Source of the DNA: Acidimicrobiales bacterium
GTDB taxonomy: Bacteria; Actinomycetota; Acidimicrobiia; Acidimicrobiales; JAVJTC01
Reading direction: 5' to 3'
Length of the DNA: 64,000 nucleotides
Assembly (NCBI GenBank): GCA_040219085.1
Contig: JAVJTC010000034.1
Location: 62,001 to 126,000, forward strand
The notes beneath the pieces are model-generated. The model saw nothing but the letters and a program-made list of their open reading frames with translations. It did no database searches and was not told the origin of the DNA. Each line of letters opens with the position of its first letter. The first letter of the stretch is position 1. Shown piece by piece: positions 1-8,690 of the stretch. The position numbers were made by a program, and so were the translations under genes.

Positions 1-135
1 GCGGTCGGCTTCCGGGCGGGTCTTGTCCCAGTCGCCGACGAACGCCTCGGTGAATCCGAGAACGTCCATGTAGAAGCGCGCGGCCTCGGCCATGTCCGGC
101 ACCGAGATCCCCACGTGGTGTACGCCGTGGATCAT
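1..135 (-). CDS. VOC (glyoxalase/bleomycin-resistance fold) protein, N-terminal fragment
   Basis: The first 45 residues of a protein that runs off the left edge of the window. It opens MIHGVHHVGISVPDMAEAAR and continues FYMDVLGF, which is the beta-alpha-beta start of a vicinal oxygen chelate domain; the His of HHVGI is the usual first metal ligand of the fold. The ATG overlaps the stop of the upstream MOSC gene as ATGA, so the two are probably translationally coupled. VOC proteins include glyoxalases, dioxygenases and resistance proteins; the substrate cannot be told from this fragment. Confidence 0.8.
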   Translation of the reverse strand, partial: MIHGVHHVGISVPDMAEAARFYMDVLGFTEAFVGDWDKTRPEADR

Positions 136-797
136 GTCGTTTCCCCCTTCCGGGCGAGCATGCGCCGCGCCCAGTCCTTCCATTCGGGATCGAGTTCCTC
201 GACGTCGAGGAGTCTCTCGATCATCTCGCGTTCTCCCGCGTTGGCACGAACCATCATGTCGATGGTGACGCCATGGCCCGGTGGCCGTCCCACCTCGATC
301 GTGTCGCCGGCTGTGACCGTGCCGCCTGTGGAGATCTCGAGATAGGTGCCGTTGCGGCGCGCTGCATCGAACCGTGCGACGAACGCGGCGTCGCCCATCG
401 CCATCCCGAGCTTGAAGCAGGGGAACCTTGCGGTGCTGACGGCGAGCGTCGCCGAGCCGACGCGCCACGGCGTGCCTATCACCTGGTGTTGCAGGTCGAT
501 CCCCTCGACGGTCAGGTTCTCGCCGAAGCGCGCCCACGGTACGGTTTCGCCGAGCTCGTCGCTCCACCACCGGTAGTCCTCGGCGGAGTAGGCGTAGACC
601 GCCTTGTAGCGACCGCCGTGAACCCGCTGGTCGGACTGTTCATCGCCGCTCAGATTCACCCCGTCGACCAGAACGGGGCCGCTCACGGGCTTCTTCGCGA
701 TCGACGAGGTCACCGCGCGCCCGTGCCATTCGACGGTGGTCGGGCGCCCTACGTTGACCTGCACTATCCGTGGAGCTTGGCGGTTTTCGGACGTCAC
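132..797 (-). CDS. MOSC domain-containing protein
   Basis: 221 residues. MOSC domains carry sulfur for molybdenum-cofactor enzymes or act in reductases that detoxify N-hydroxylated compounds (YiiM and MOCS C-terminal type). Visible family features are GDEQSDQRVHGG near residue 51, FGENLTVEG near residue 92 and a conserved-type Cys in RFPCFKL near residue 127. The length fits stand-alone YiiM-like proteins. The GTG start at 797 lies six bases after a CAGAAT box, suggesting a leaderless transcript. It is the first gene of a two-gene unit with the VOC gene (ATGA overlap) and is divergent from the antiporter. Substrate unknown. Confidence 0.85.
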   Translation of the reverse strand: MTSENRQAPRIVQVNVGRPTTVEWHGRAVTSSIAKKPVSGPVLVDGVNLSGDEQSDQRVHGGRYKAVYAYSAEDYRWWSDELGETVPWARFGENLTVEGIDLQHQVIGTPWRVGSATLAVSTARFPCFKLGMAMGDAAFVARFDAARRNGTYLEISTGGTVTAGDTIEVGRPPGHGVTIDMMVRANAGEREMIERLLDVEELDPEWKDWARRMLARKGETT

Positions 798-802
798 TGT
801 GC

Positions 803-809
803 CATTCTG
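803..809. promoter_or_regulatory. Shared, back-to-back -10 element for two divergent leaderless genes
   Basis: The seven bases CATTCTG read as CATTCT on the plus strand, six bases before GTG 815, and as CAGAAT on the minus strand, six bases before GTG 797. One near-symmetric hexamer could therefore serve as the -10 box of both divergent genes, and both messages would start at or next to the start codon. The only direct evidence is spacing and symmetry; no clear -35 boxes are seen. Confidence 0.4.
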
Positions 810-814
810 ACCCG

Positions 815-2587
815 GTGACCGACCCGATGGTGCAACTCGCCGTCATCGTGGGACTCGGTGTCGGGTGTCAGTGGATCGGGGCCCGGATCGGGGTCCCGTC
901 GATTCTCCTGCTGCTGGCGGGCGGGATTCTCGTCGGTCCGGTCAGCGACGTCGTCGAGCCCGACGCGCTCTTCGGCCCCCTCCTGTTCCCCGGGATATCA
1001 CTGGGCGTCGGGATCCTCCTGTTCGAAGGGGGCCTCGCCCTGCGTCGTGACGAGGTCGGTGCGGTGTCGCACCCGCTCGCCCGCCTCGTGACCATCGGCG
1101 CGGTCGTGACCTGGCTGATCGGCGCTGCGACGACGGCGCTGCTCTTCGACGTGACGAGCGAGGAGGCGCTGCTGACCGGCGCGATCCTCGTCGTGTCCGG
1201 TCCCACCGTCGTCCTCCCGCTGCTCCGGATCATCAACGCCCGACCGGCCTCGGCGTCGTTGTTGCGTTGGGAGGGCATCGTCATCGACCCGATCGGCGCC
1301 ATCCTCGCGGTGGTGGTCCTCGAAGCTGCGCTGGGCGCCGACGACGCCGCCTCGATCACGGGTCGGATCCTCGCCACACTCGGGGGTGGCGCGGCCGTCG
1401 GATTCGTCACCTCGCTGCTGCTCATCGAGGCGCTCGCCCGCCACTGGATCCCCGACCGGCTCCAGACGACGACGACGCTGGGCGCCGTCATGGCCGCCTT
1501 CACCGCCGCGGAACAGATCCAGGTCGAGGCGGGGCTGACGGCGACAACGGTGATGGGGATAATGCTCGCCAACCAGCGCCGGGCGCCGGCCGCCCACATC
1601 AAGGAGTTCGGGGAGGACCTCGGCGTGATCGTTCTCGGCTCGCTGTTCATCGTTCTCGGGGCACGGGTGGATCTCGACGACCTCGCTGAACACCTGGCAC
1701 CGTCACTGATCATCCTGGCGGTGCTCGTGGTCATCGCCCGGCCGCTTGCAGTCCTCCTCTCGACGTGGGGGACGAACGTGCCTGCGGCCGACCGCCGATT
1801 CGCGGCGGCCATGGCACCACGGGGCATCGTGGCGGCCGCCGTCGGGTCCCTGTTCGCCCTCGAACTGGAGGAACACGGGACCGAGTTCCCCGAGCTGGTG
1901 CCCATCGTCTTCACGGTCATCGTGGGCTCGGTGATCTTCTACGGTCTCACGGGTCGGCTCTTCGCCCGGGCGTTCCGGGTGGCGAGGGCGCAGGCGAAAG
2001 GGGTCGTGCTCGTCGGCGGCAGTCCGTGGGTGATCGACATCGCCGACAAGCTCACCGAGATCGAGGTGCCGTGCCTGGTGGTCACCTCCGAGGAGGAGGC
2101 CATCGTGGATGCCGCGACACGGGGAGTGTTGATCTATACGGGAAAGGTGGACTCCGAGGAGTTGATCACCGCAGCCGAGGGCGTCGGCGCCTCCGTGGCG
2201 ATAGCTCTCGCCAGCTCCGACGAATTGAACGCCCTCGCCGTGCGTCGGCTCTCCGAGGTGGTCGGACGATCCGGTGTCTTCCGTCTGCGGACAGGCGACG
2301 GCGATCACGGCGACGAGGGCGGGGCGGCTTCCGATATCGCGACACAGCCCGCCTTCGGCGAGGTGACCCGTTCTCATCTCGAGAGCGTGCTGGCCGACGG
2401 TGGTCGGATCGTCGCAGCGGGGCGGACGCCCGGTGACCGCCGCGATTACCTGCCGCTCGTCGTGGTCGACCCGGACGGAACGCCGCGCGTGGCCGCTGGT
2501 GACGAGGGCTTCGACCCGGGAGAGATCGTCATCGCTCTCGTCGGCTCGGATGCCAACCGACGCTTCTGGCCGGTGGTCGGGCGATGA
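815..2587 (+). CDS. Cation:proton antiporter (CPA/NhaP-like) with C-terminal TrkA-like domain
   Basis: 590 residues. The first roughly 400 are a Na+/H+ exchanger-type membrane domain with about 12 hydrophobic segments; family-like features are the early glycine-rich segment LLLAGGILVGP and FEGGLAL. From about residue 400 a soluble Rossmann-like segment begins at KGVVLVGGSPWVIDIADKL and resembles TrkA-N/RCK domains, which bind nucleotides or ions and gate transport. Role: exchange of monovalent cation for protons across the membrane; ion specificity unknown. Start: an upstream in-frame ATG at 770 would overlap the divergent gene, whereas GTG 815 sits six bases after CATTCT; ATG 827 is also possible. 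The 3' end overlaps the next gene as ATGA. Confidence 0.85.
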   Translation: MTDPMVQLAVIVGLGVGCQWIGARIGVPSILLLLAGGILVGPVSDVVEPDALFGPLLFPGISLGVGILLFEGGLALRRDEVGAVSHPLARLVTIGAVVTWLIGAATTALLFDVTSEEALLTGAILVVSGPTVVLPLLRIINARPASASLLRWEGIVIDPIGAILAVVVLEAALGADDAASITGRILATLGGGAAVGFVTSLLLIEALARHWIPDRLQTTTTLGAVMAAFTAAEQIQVEAGLTATTVMGIMLANQRRAPAAHIKEFGEDLGVIVLGSLFIVLGARVDLDDLAEHLAPSLIILAVLVVIARPLAVLLSTWGTNVPAADRRFAAAMAPRGIVAAAVGSLFALELEEHGTEFPELVPIVFTVIVGSVIFYGLTGRLFARAFRVARAQAKGVVLVGGSPWVIDIADKLTEIEVPCLVVTSEEEAIVDAATRGVLIYTGKVDSEELITAAEGVGASVAIALASSDELNALAVRRLSEVVGRSGVFRLRTGDGDHGDEGGAASDIATQPAFGEVTRSHLESVLADGGRIVAAGRTPGDRRDYLPLVVVDPDGTPRVAAGDEGFDPGEIVIALVGSDANRRFWPVVGR

Positions 2588-3465
2588 GCAGTTTCCCGGT
2601 TTCCTCCCGTGTCCGACGGCTTCTGGCATTCCCGGTTTCCTCCCGTGTCCGACGGCTTCTGGCAGCCGTTTGTGTCGTTGCCGTCGTCCTCGGGGCATTC
2701 GTCGGTTCGGCCGGCGCGCACACCGACCTCGAGTCGTCCGTACCCGGGGCCTCGACGACTGTCGGCGGCGACGATGTCGGCAGGGTCGAGCTCTTCTTCT
2801 TCGGTCCGATCGAAGACGACGCTCCCCGCGTCGAGGTCGACGGACCGTCAGGGCTTCGCGTCGGCGAAGTCGAGGTCGTGGACGCGACGACGGTGGTGGC
2901 CACCTTCGCCCCACTCGACGTCGCGGGAATCCACACGGTCACCTGGACGGTCATCGCCTCTGACGGCGACGCGGTGACCGGCGAGGTCGTCTTCGAGTTC
3001 GAGCCGGTGCGGGAGGCCCCTGCGTACCTGCTACTCGACCGGGAGCGCTCGTTCGTCGTGTTCGTGGTCGTGGCCATCGCCGCGGTGGTGGCCCTCGGCG
3101 TCATCGTGCCACTCGGCCGACGGAGGCGGCGCAGCGCGGTGACCGGGCACACCATCGAGATCCTGTACCACTCAGAATGCGACGACGCTGCGGACATGGC
3201 CGAATCGCTGCACGTCGCACTCGAGGGCCTCGGTCGCGACGTCGAGATCACGATGGTCGAGGTTCGTGACGACGCCCACGCGGCGGAACTCGGGTTTCGC
3301 GGGTCGCCGTCGGCTCTGCTCGACGGAGCGGACCTCTTCGATGCCTCCGGAGCGGTCGGGTTCGGTTGCCGCCTCTATGAGACGCCCGACGGTCTTCGGG
3401 GTAGGCCCGATGACGAGCAGGTCGCCGCGGCCCTCGCCCGGCGTCTCGCCGACCCCGCCCGGTAG
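2584..3465 (+). CDS. CopC-domain copper-binding protein fused to a thioredoxin-like domain
   Basis: 293 residues. A signal peptide of about 45 residues ends GSAGA, so cleavage would leave His46 (HTDLESSVPGA) as the new N-terminus, as in CopC-type periplasmic copper proteins, where this His binds Cu(II). The CopC domain covers about residues 46-140 (HTVTWTVIASDGDAVTGEV). One transmembrane segment follows (about 152-172), then basic residues and a C-terminal thioredoxin-like module starting HTIEILYHSECDDA with FRGSPSALLDG, in which only one Cys of a CxxC-like site is visible. With one membrane span this module should face the cytoplasm. Translationally coupled to the antiporter (ATGA). The signal peptide contains a perfect 12-residue duplication. 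Linked copper delivery and redox sensing is inference. Confidence 0.8.
   Translation: MSSFPVSSRVRRLLAFPVSSRVRRLLAAVCVVAVVLGAFVGSAGAHTDLESSVPGASTTVGGDDVGRVELFFFGPIEDDAPRVEVDGPSGLRVGEVEVVDATTVVATFAPLDVAGIHTVTWTVIASDGDAVTGEVVFEFEPVREAPAYLLLDRERSFVVFVVVAIAAVVALGVIVPLGRRRRRSAVTGHTIEILYHSECDDAADMAESLHVALEGLGRDVEITMVEVRDDAHAAELGFRGSPSALLDGADLFDASGAVGFGCRLYETPDGLRGRPDDEQVAAALARRLADPAR
2593..2664 (+). repeat. Perfect 36-bp tandem duplication inside a signal peptide
   Basis: Two identical head-to-tail 36-bp units (2593-2628 and 2629-2664) encode FPVSSRVRRLLA twice. The duplication keeps the frame and doubles the positively charged n-region of the CopC signal peptide. The absence of any mismatch suggests a recent slippage event. 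Confidence 0.95.
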
Positions 3466-3488
3466 GAGCCCGGCGGTCATGCCGGCTC
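3466..3488. terminator. Short bidirectional stem-loop between convergent genes
   Basis: GAGCC-C-GGC, loop GGTCAT, GCC-GGCTC: an eight-pair stem with one bulged C, immediately after the CopC-fusion stop and touching the ABC ATPase stop from the other side. There is no T-run, as is usual in GC-rich actinobacteria. Confidence 0.45.
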
Positions 3489-4572
3489 AGGTCGGGTGGA
3501 ACAGCGCCGCACCCGACGTCGGATCGAAGAGGTGGAAGTGGCGGGGTTCGAAGCCGAGGGCGGCCATGTCGCCGATTCGCGGAGCGCCGCTGCGGGTCAA
3601 CGCCGACAGGGAGACGTCGCCGATGCTCACCCCCACGATCCGGTGGGCGCCCCGTGACCTCGCCGATTCCACCCGCCCGGCGAGTCGGTTCGGCCCTGTC
3701 GCGTCGAGCCGGAGGTGCTCGGGCCGCAACCCCACCGTGAGGGTGCGGCCGACGTAGCGGGCGGTGACCTCGGGGTAGGCGCGGACGCGCAGATTCCCGA
3801 TGCGGTACCACCGTTCGTCACCGGTCGCCTCCACGGCCACATCGATCATGTTCATGGCCGGCTCGCCGACGAAGCCCGCAACCATCGTGTTGACCGGACG
3901 TTCGTAGATGTCGGCGGGGGTGCCGGCCTGTTGGAGGTGACCACGATCCAGGACGGCCATGCGGTCCGACAGGGAGCGGGCATCGGTCTGGTCGGCGGTC
4001 ACCAGCAGCGTCGTGATGCCGTAATGACGCTGGAGGGTCATCAGGTCGCCGCGGAAGCGCTCCTTGAGCTGCGGATCGAGGCGCATGAACGGCTCGTCCA
4101 ACAGGAGGAAGCGAGGCCGGGTGACCAGAGAGCGGGCCATCTGTACGGCCTGGCGTTCACCGGCCGACAACTCGCTGCGCCGACGCTCGAGGAGGTGGCT
4201 GATCGACAGGCTCGCGGCCTCCAGTTCGACCCGGAGTTCGACCTCGGACCGGGGGCGCGCGCGGAGTTCCAGCGGAAAGGCGATGTTCGAGCGGGCCGTG
4301 CGTCCGGGGAGCATCGTGTCGGCGTTGCTGACCATCGCGAAACCGCGGTCGTGGGGCGGCACGTCATCGACGATGTCGTCGTCGACTATGACGTGGCCAT
4401 CGTCGGGTGTTTCGAACCCGGCGAGGATCCGCAGCGCCGTGCTCTTGCCGCATCCTGACGGGCCGACGAGGGAGACGAACTCGCCGTCTGCCAGGTGCAG
4501 GTCGAGTCCGGCCACAGCGAACGACGACGGCTCGAACTGCCTGGTGACGTGGTCGAGGTGGATTCTGGTCAT
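3487..4572 (-). CDS. MalK/UgpC-like ABC transporter ATPase lacking Q-loop Gln and H-loop His
   Basis: 361 residues with the MalK layout: ATPase domain (1-240) and C-terminal TOBE/OB-like region (TLTVGLRPEHLRLD). Walker A GPSGCGKST is at 37-45, a variant signature LSAGE at 135-139, and Walker B LLLDEP with catalytic Glu160. Two normally invariant residues are missing: the Q-loop reads MVSNADTML, with Asn83 where Gln is expected, and the switch region reads VTADQTDA, with Ala193 in place of the H-loop His. MalK-type ATPases energise sugar or polyol import, but no permease or binding protein is encoded nearby. It may hydrolyse ATP poorly and act as a regulator, or serve distant permeases; neither can be decided here. 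It lies 18 bases after the P-type ATPase stop. Confidence 0.8.
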   Translation of the reverse strand: MTRIHLDHVTRQFEPSSFAVAGLDLHLADGEFVSLVGPSGCGKSTALRILAGFETPDDGHVIVDDDIVDDVPPHDRGFAMVSNADTMLPGRTARSNIAFPLELRARPRSEVELRVELEAASLSISHLLERRRSELSAGERQAVQMARSLVTRPRFLLLDEPFMRLDPQLKERFRGDLMTLQRHYGITTLLVTADQTDARSLSDRMAVLDRGHLQQAGTPADIYERPVNTMVAGFVGEPAMNMIDVAVEATGDERWYRIGNLRVRAYPEVTARYVGRTLTVGLRPEHLRLDATGPNRLAGRVESARSRGAHRIVGVSIGDVSLSALTRSGAPRIGDMAALGFEPRHFHLFDPTSGAALFHPT

Positions 4573-4590
4573 CGCAAACCTGCGTGGAGC

Positions 4591-7470
4591 CTACGACGCC
4601 CGCCGTGCCCGCTGCGGGTCGGACCTGGTCCGCCATGCCCGGCCGGTGAGCTTACGTACCTCGGCGGCGACGAGGACGCTCGATGCGAGTCCCAGGGCGA
4701 GCATCCACTGGGTCACATCCAGGGGGGTCGTGTCGAACGCTTGGTTGAGTACGCCGACGTGCACGACGAGCACCTGCAGTCCCGCCGAGAGAACGACAGC
4801 GCCCCATAGCCAGGGGTTCGAGAAGAGGGACACGAACGCGGACTCGAGGGGGGAGCGGGCGTTGAAGCAGTTGAACAACTGGGCGAGGACGAGCGTGGTG
4901 AAGGCCATGGTCCGCGCCGTGACGATGTCGCCGTCCCCGCCGATCAACCCGCCCGTCAACTCGATGTCGAGTGCCAGCAGCGTCGCGACCGCCATCACGA
5001 AGCCCGTGAATACGACGTCACGTTGCATGGGCCCGTCGATCACCCGGTCCTGGGCGGACCGGGGCGGCCGGTCCATCGGGTTCTCGACGGCCGGGTCGAT
5101 GCCGAGAGCGAGCGCCGGCGCGGAGTCCGTGAGCAGGTTGATCCAGAGGATGTGGGTCGCCAGAAGCGGGACAGCGATCGCCTCGCCGGTGTCGTCGAGG
5201 CCGAGGGCCGTCGCCGCCACCACGCCACCGAACATCGTGAGCACCTCGCCCATGTTCGACGACAGCAGGTACCGGAGGAACTTGCGGATGTTCGCGAAGA
5301 TGCCCCGCCCTTCGGCGACGGCGGCGACGATCGTCGCGAAGTCGTCGTCGGCGAGGATCATGTTGGACGCCTCCTTGGAGACGTCGGTGCCTGTGATACC
5401 CATCGCGACGCCGATGTCGGCGGTCTGCAGGGCGGGGGCGTCGTTCACGCCGTCGCCCGTCATCGCGACGGTGGCGCCCCGCGACTGCAGCGACTGGACG
5501 ATCCGCAACTTGTGTTCGGGGGCGACGCGGGCGAAGACCGAGGTCTGTTCCAGGGCATCGGCGAGGCCGGCGGCATCCATCGTCTCGATGTCCACGCCGC
5601 GCACCACGGGTGCCGGGCCGTCGACGATGCCTATCCGCTGGGCGATCCGCAGGGCGGTCAGCGGGTGGTCGCCGGTGATCATGACGACCCGGATCCCGGC
5701 TCGTCGGGCCTCGGTCACCGCCGCGGCGGCTTCGGCGCGGGGAGGGTCGATGATCCCCACCGTGCCGAGGAAGACGAGGTCGGTCTCAAGCGACGTGTCG
5801 GCGGTCTCCGGGGCGTCGTCGAGGCGGCGGTAGGCCACCCCGAGCGTCCGCAGGGCGTCATCCGCCAGACCCTCGATGCCGGCGAGGATCTCGTCGCGGC
5901 GTCGGGCGGTCAGTCCGGTCGCCTCGCCGTGGACGTTCTCGTGGGTGCAGAGCCCCAGCAGGACGTCGGGGGCGCCCTTGGTCACGACGAGGTGCTGGTG
6001 GTCGCGTTCGGTGTCGACCTCGAGCGTCGACATGAGCTTGCGATCCGAGTCGAAGGGGACATCGGCGCGGCGGTCGAAGCGGGCCCGTCGACGTTCTGTG
6101 ATGCCCAGCTTGCGTTCGGCGACGAGGAAGGCGGCTTCGGTCGGATCGCCGCGCACCGTCCACACGCCATCGGCATGAAGGAGCGCGCTCTCGTTCGCCA
6201 GCGAACCACCGGCGATGACCCAGTTGACCTCCTCGAGTACGAGCTCATCGGTCCCGGAGCGTGCGGTGACGGTCACGTGTCCCGCCGGGTCGTACCCGCT
6301 GCCGGTGAACTCGGAGGTGCCCGATGCGGTGACGACGCGTTGGATCGTCATCTCGTTGCGCGTCAGGGTGCCCGTCTTGTCGGTGCAGATGACCGACGCC
6401 GATCCGAGCGTCTCGACCGAGGAGAGTCGGGTCACGATCGCGTTGCGCGCGGCCATTCGCTGGACGCCGAGTGCCAGTACGACGGTCAAGATGGCGGGAA
6501 GGCCCTCCGGTACGGCGGCCACCGCGAGCGAGACGCCGACCAGCAGGACGTCGACCACGTCGGTCGCATCGGAGATGTCGGAGACGGCGAAGATGGTCGC
6601 GATCACGAAGAGGGCGATCGCGACCACGGCGATACCGAGTATCCGGCCGACCCTGGCGATCTCGCGCTCGAGAGGGGTCGGGGGTTCGTCGGCGCCGGCG
6701 TCGAGGAGGGAGGCGATGCGGCCCATCTCGGTGCGCATGCCGGTGGCGGTGACGACGATACGACCCCGACCTGTCACGACGGCTGTCCCGTTGTAGGCCA
6801 TGTCGACACGGTCGCCGACGACCGTCGGCCCGTTGACGACGTCGGTGCGTTTGAGGACCGGTTCGCTCTCACCGGTGAGGGGCGCCTCGGCGATCCGCAG
6901 CATCGAGGCGTCCACGATGCGACCGTCCGCCGCGATGGCGTCACCCTCGGTGACGACCAGGACATCGCCGGGGACGACAGTCGCCGCATCGACTTCGACG
7001 ATTCGCGCGTCACGGATGACGGTTGCGCGTGCGGCCGCCATCTCACGCAGAGCCAGCACGGCTCGTGCGGCGCGGGCCTCCTGCCAGAAACCCAGGATCG
7101 CGTTGGCGGCGACGATCGCGGCGATGACGATGGCGTCGAATGGCGTCTCATCGGTCCCCTCGATGACCCACGCAACGAGCGAGATGGCGATGGCGACGAG
7201 CAGGAGTAGGACCAGCGGGTCCCGGAACTGTGCGAGCAACCGGCGCCACCAGGGGTCTTCGTCCGTGGCTTCGAGGACGTTGGGTCCCCATGTGGCCAGC
7301 CGCCGCTGCGCCTCGGCGTCCGTCAGCCCGGTGTCGACATCGGTGCCCGCTCGTGCGACGACGACGTCGACGGTCTCGAGCCAGGGCTCGTTGCCCCCCG
7401 CGCCGGGTCCTGGCGAGTCCGCAGCGTGCGCGCCCACCGGCGCATCGGATCCTGTCGACGGTGGGGGCAC
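4591..7470 (-). CDS. P2-type (calcium-like) cation-transporting P-type ATPase
   Basis: 959 residues from GTG 7470. It pumps a cation using ATP through a phospho-aspartate. Visible elements: N-terminal cation-ATPase domain (GLTDAEAQRRLATWGPN), actuator TGES near residue 199, PEGLPAIL in TM4 near 321, phosphorylation motif CTDKTGTLT near 362 (Asp364), hinge TGDGVNDAP near 672, and NLLTDSAPALALGIDP in TM6. The PEGLPA and N-T-D positions match Ca2+ pumps (SERCA/PMR1 type) rather than heavy-metal pumps, so Ca2+ or Mn2+ is the likely substrate. Start: the reading frame stays open far upstream but overlaps the DUF1501 gene; GTG 7470 and GTG 7437 are the plausible starts. The gene is followed closely by the ABC ATPase. 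Confidence 0.88.
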   Translation of the reverse strand: MPPPSTGSDAPVGAHAADSPGPGAGGNEPWLETVDVVVARAGTDVDTGLTDAEAQRRLATWGPNVLEATDEDPWWRRLLAQFRDPLVLLLLVAIAISLVAWVIEGTDETPFDAIVIAAIVAANAILGFWQEARAARAVLALREMAAARATVIRDARIVEVDAATVVPGDVLVVTEGDAIAADGRIVDASMLRIAEAPLTGESEPVLKRTDVVNGPTVVGDRVDMAYNGTAVVTGRGRIVVTATGMRTEMGRIASLLDAGADEPPTPLEREIARVGRILGIAVVAIALFVIATIFAVSDISDATDVVDVLLVGVSLAVAAVPEGLPAILTVVLALGVQRMAARNAIVTRLSSVETLGSASVICTDKTGTLTRNEMTIQRVVTASGTSEFTGSGYDPAGHVTVTARSGTDELVLEEVNWVIAGGSLANESALLHADGVWTVRGDPTEAAFLVAERKLGITERRRARFDRRADVPFDSDRKLMSTLEVDTERDHQHLVVTKGAPDVLLGLCTHENVHGEATGLTARRRDEILAGIEGLADDALRTLGVAYRRLDDAPETADTSLETDLVFLGTVGIIDPPRAEAAAAVTEARRAGIRVVMITGDHPLTALRIAQRIGIVDGPAPVVRGVDIETMDAAGLADALEQTSVFARVAPEHKLRIVQSLQSRGATVAMTGDGVNDAPALQTADIGVAMGITGTDVSKEASNMILADDDFATIVAAVAEGRGIFANIRKFLRYLLSSNMGEVLTMFGGVVAATALGLDDTGEAIAVPLLATHILWINLLTDSAPALALGIDPAVENPMDRPPRSAQDRVIDGPMQRDVVFTGFVMAVATLLALDIELTGGLIGGDGDIVTARTMAFTTLVLAQLFNCFNARSPLESAFVSLFSNPWLWGAVVLSAGLQVLVVHVGVLNQAFDTTPLDVTQWMLALGLASSVLVAAEVRKLTGRAWRTRSDPQRARRAS

Positions 7471-7558
7471 CGCGTCGACGGTATTCGATCCGGTTGGCGG
7501 GCGGATCCGGCTAAAGGCCCTTCTCGGGGTGGCGGAATCCCAGGCCGGGTGGACGCGG

Positions 7559-8677
7559 TCAGGCGATGAGTTCCAGAGATGCGAGGGAGGCGCCGCCACC
7601 GACGACCGTCTCGAGGTCGGGTGTGCCGAGTAGGTCGGCGGCGATCTCGGCCTGGATCGCCCGGAGGTCGTTGACCGGTGCCACGTCGCCGTCGGCGAGA
7701 TCGTCGAGTCCGGGCCAGTCGCCGCGGACGCCGCCGTTGACAGCGTTGCCTGCGACCAGGACGACCGAGCCGGTCCCGTGGTCGGTTCCCCCCGAGCCGT
7801 TCTCCGCGACACGTCGCCCGAACTCGGTGACCACGAGCGCTGTCAGGTCGTCGTGGCGTCCGAGAATCTCGCCGAGGGCGGCGTCGAGGCCGGCCACGAG
7901 GCCGGCGAACGCGCCGGTCGCGCCAACCCCCTGAGCGTTGTGTGTGTCCCACCCGCCCACGTTCACCATGACGATCTCCGTGCCGAGCCCGGCTGCGAGG
8001 ACGGCGGACGCCCCGGCGAAAGCCGTTGCGGTCGCTCCGGTTCCGAAGGCCGCCGGATCGGCGACGGCGTCGATCGGGTCGGCGGCAACGGTTTCGAGGA
8101 CATCGAGCGCGGCGAGAGCACCCTCGGCGGTGATCCCGGCGGTGTCGCCCCACACCGTGGCGAGTGTCGCGGGGTCGGGGCTGAGCCGACTGGGGCTCAC
8201 TGTGACGGTGCCACGCGCTCGGCCACGCCGGTAGACGCCCAGCTCGATTGCAGTGGGCTCGGGGGTGGCCAGGGCGTCGCCGGTACCCCACAACGACGGG
8301 GGAACACCGACGGACGCAACGGCGATCCCGCGGAACGGCGACGCGCCGTCTGTGGCGGTCGTGGCGAGGTGGCGCCCGAGCCAACCCGTTCCGGCCGCAC
8401 CGCCCGATCTCTCGAGTGCGGCCTGCGAGGTGAAGTGGCTGCGGGTCTGGTCGGTGAAGCCGACCGCTGGGACCGCTGCGAGCGAACCCGCCGCGTACAG
8501 CTCGTGGAGGCGGGGCGCCGAAGGGTGCAGAGCGAATGTGTCGTCGAGCGCGGGTGCCTCGGAACCGTCGATCCGCAGCGTGGGCCGCAACGAGTTGTAG
8601 GCGGGGTCGGTCGTGGGGATCAGCAGGCTGAGCCCGTCGGCCCCGCCGCGCAGGAACACCATCAGGAGCTTGTTCAT
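7559..8677 (-). CDS. DUF1501 family protein
   Basis: 372 residues, opening MNKLLMVFLRGGADGLSLL, with GWDTHNAQG and LVVTEFGRRVAENGSGGTDHG: the signature stretches of DUF1501, an alkaline-phosphatase/sulfatase-like fold. The proteins are often exported and nearly always paired with DUF1800 partners. No signal peptide of its own is evident; it may travel with its Tat-exported partner, which is inference. A strong ribosome site GAGGAGG precedes ATG 8677, and the gap to the upstream DUF1800 gene is only 13 bases, so the two form one operon. Biochemical role unknown in the family. Confidence 0.88.
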   Translation of the reverse strand: MNKLLMVFLRGGADGLSLLIPTTDPAYNSLRPTLRIDGSEAPALDDTFALHPSAPRLHELYAAGSLAAVPAVGFTDQTRSHFTSQAALERSGGAAGTGWLGRHLATTATDGASPFRGIAVASVGVPPSLWGTGDALATPEPTAIELGVYRRGRARGTVTVSPSRLSPDPATLATVWGDTAGITAEGALAALDVLETVAADPIDAVADPAAFGTGATATAFAGASAVLAAGLGTEIVMVNVGGWDTHNAQGVGATGAFAGLVAGLDAALGEILGRHDDLTALVVTEFGRRVAENGSGGTDHGTGSVVLVAGNAVNGGVRGDWPGLDDLADGDVAPVNDLRAIQAEIAADLLGTPDLETVVGGGASLASLELIA

Positions 8678-8690
8678 GTTCGCCTCCTCT

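Noticed and set aside
5023-7209. A 728-codon open frame on the plus strand opposite the P-type ATPase, and a 589-codon one at 4064-5833
   Set aside because: They are antisense to genes with clear motifs, consist of low-complexity Arg/Gly/Asp-rich translation typical of GC-rich shadow frames, and show no domain.
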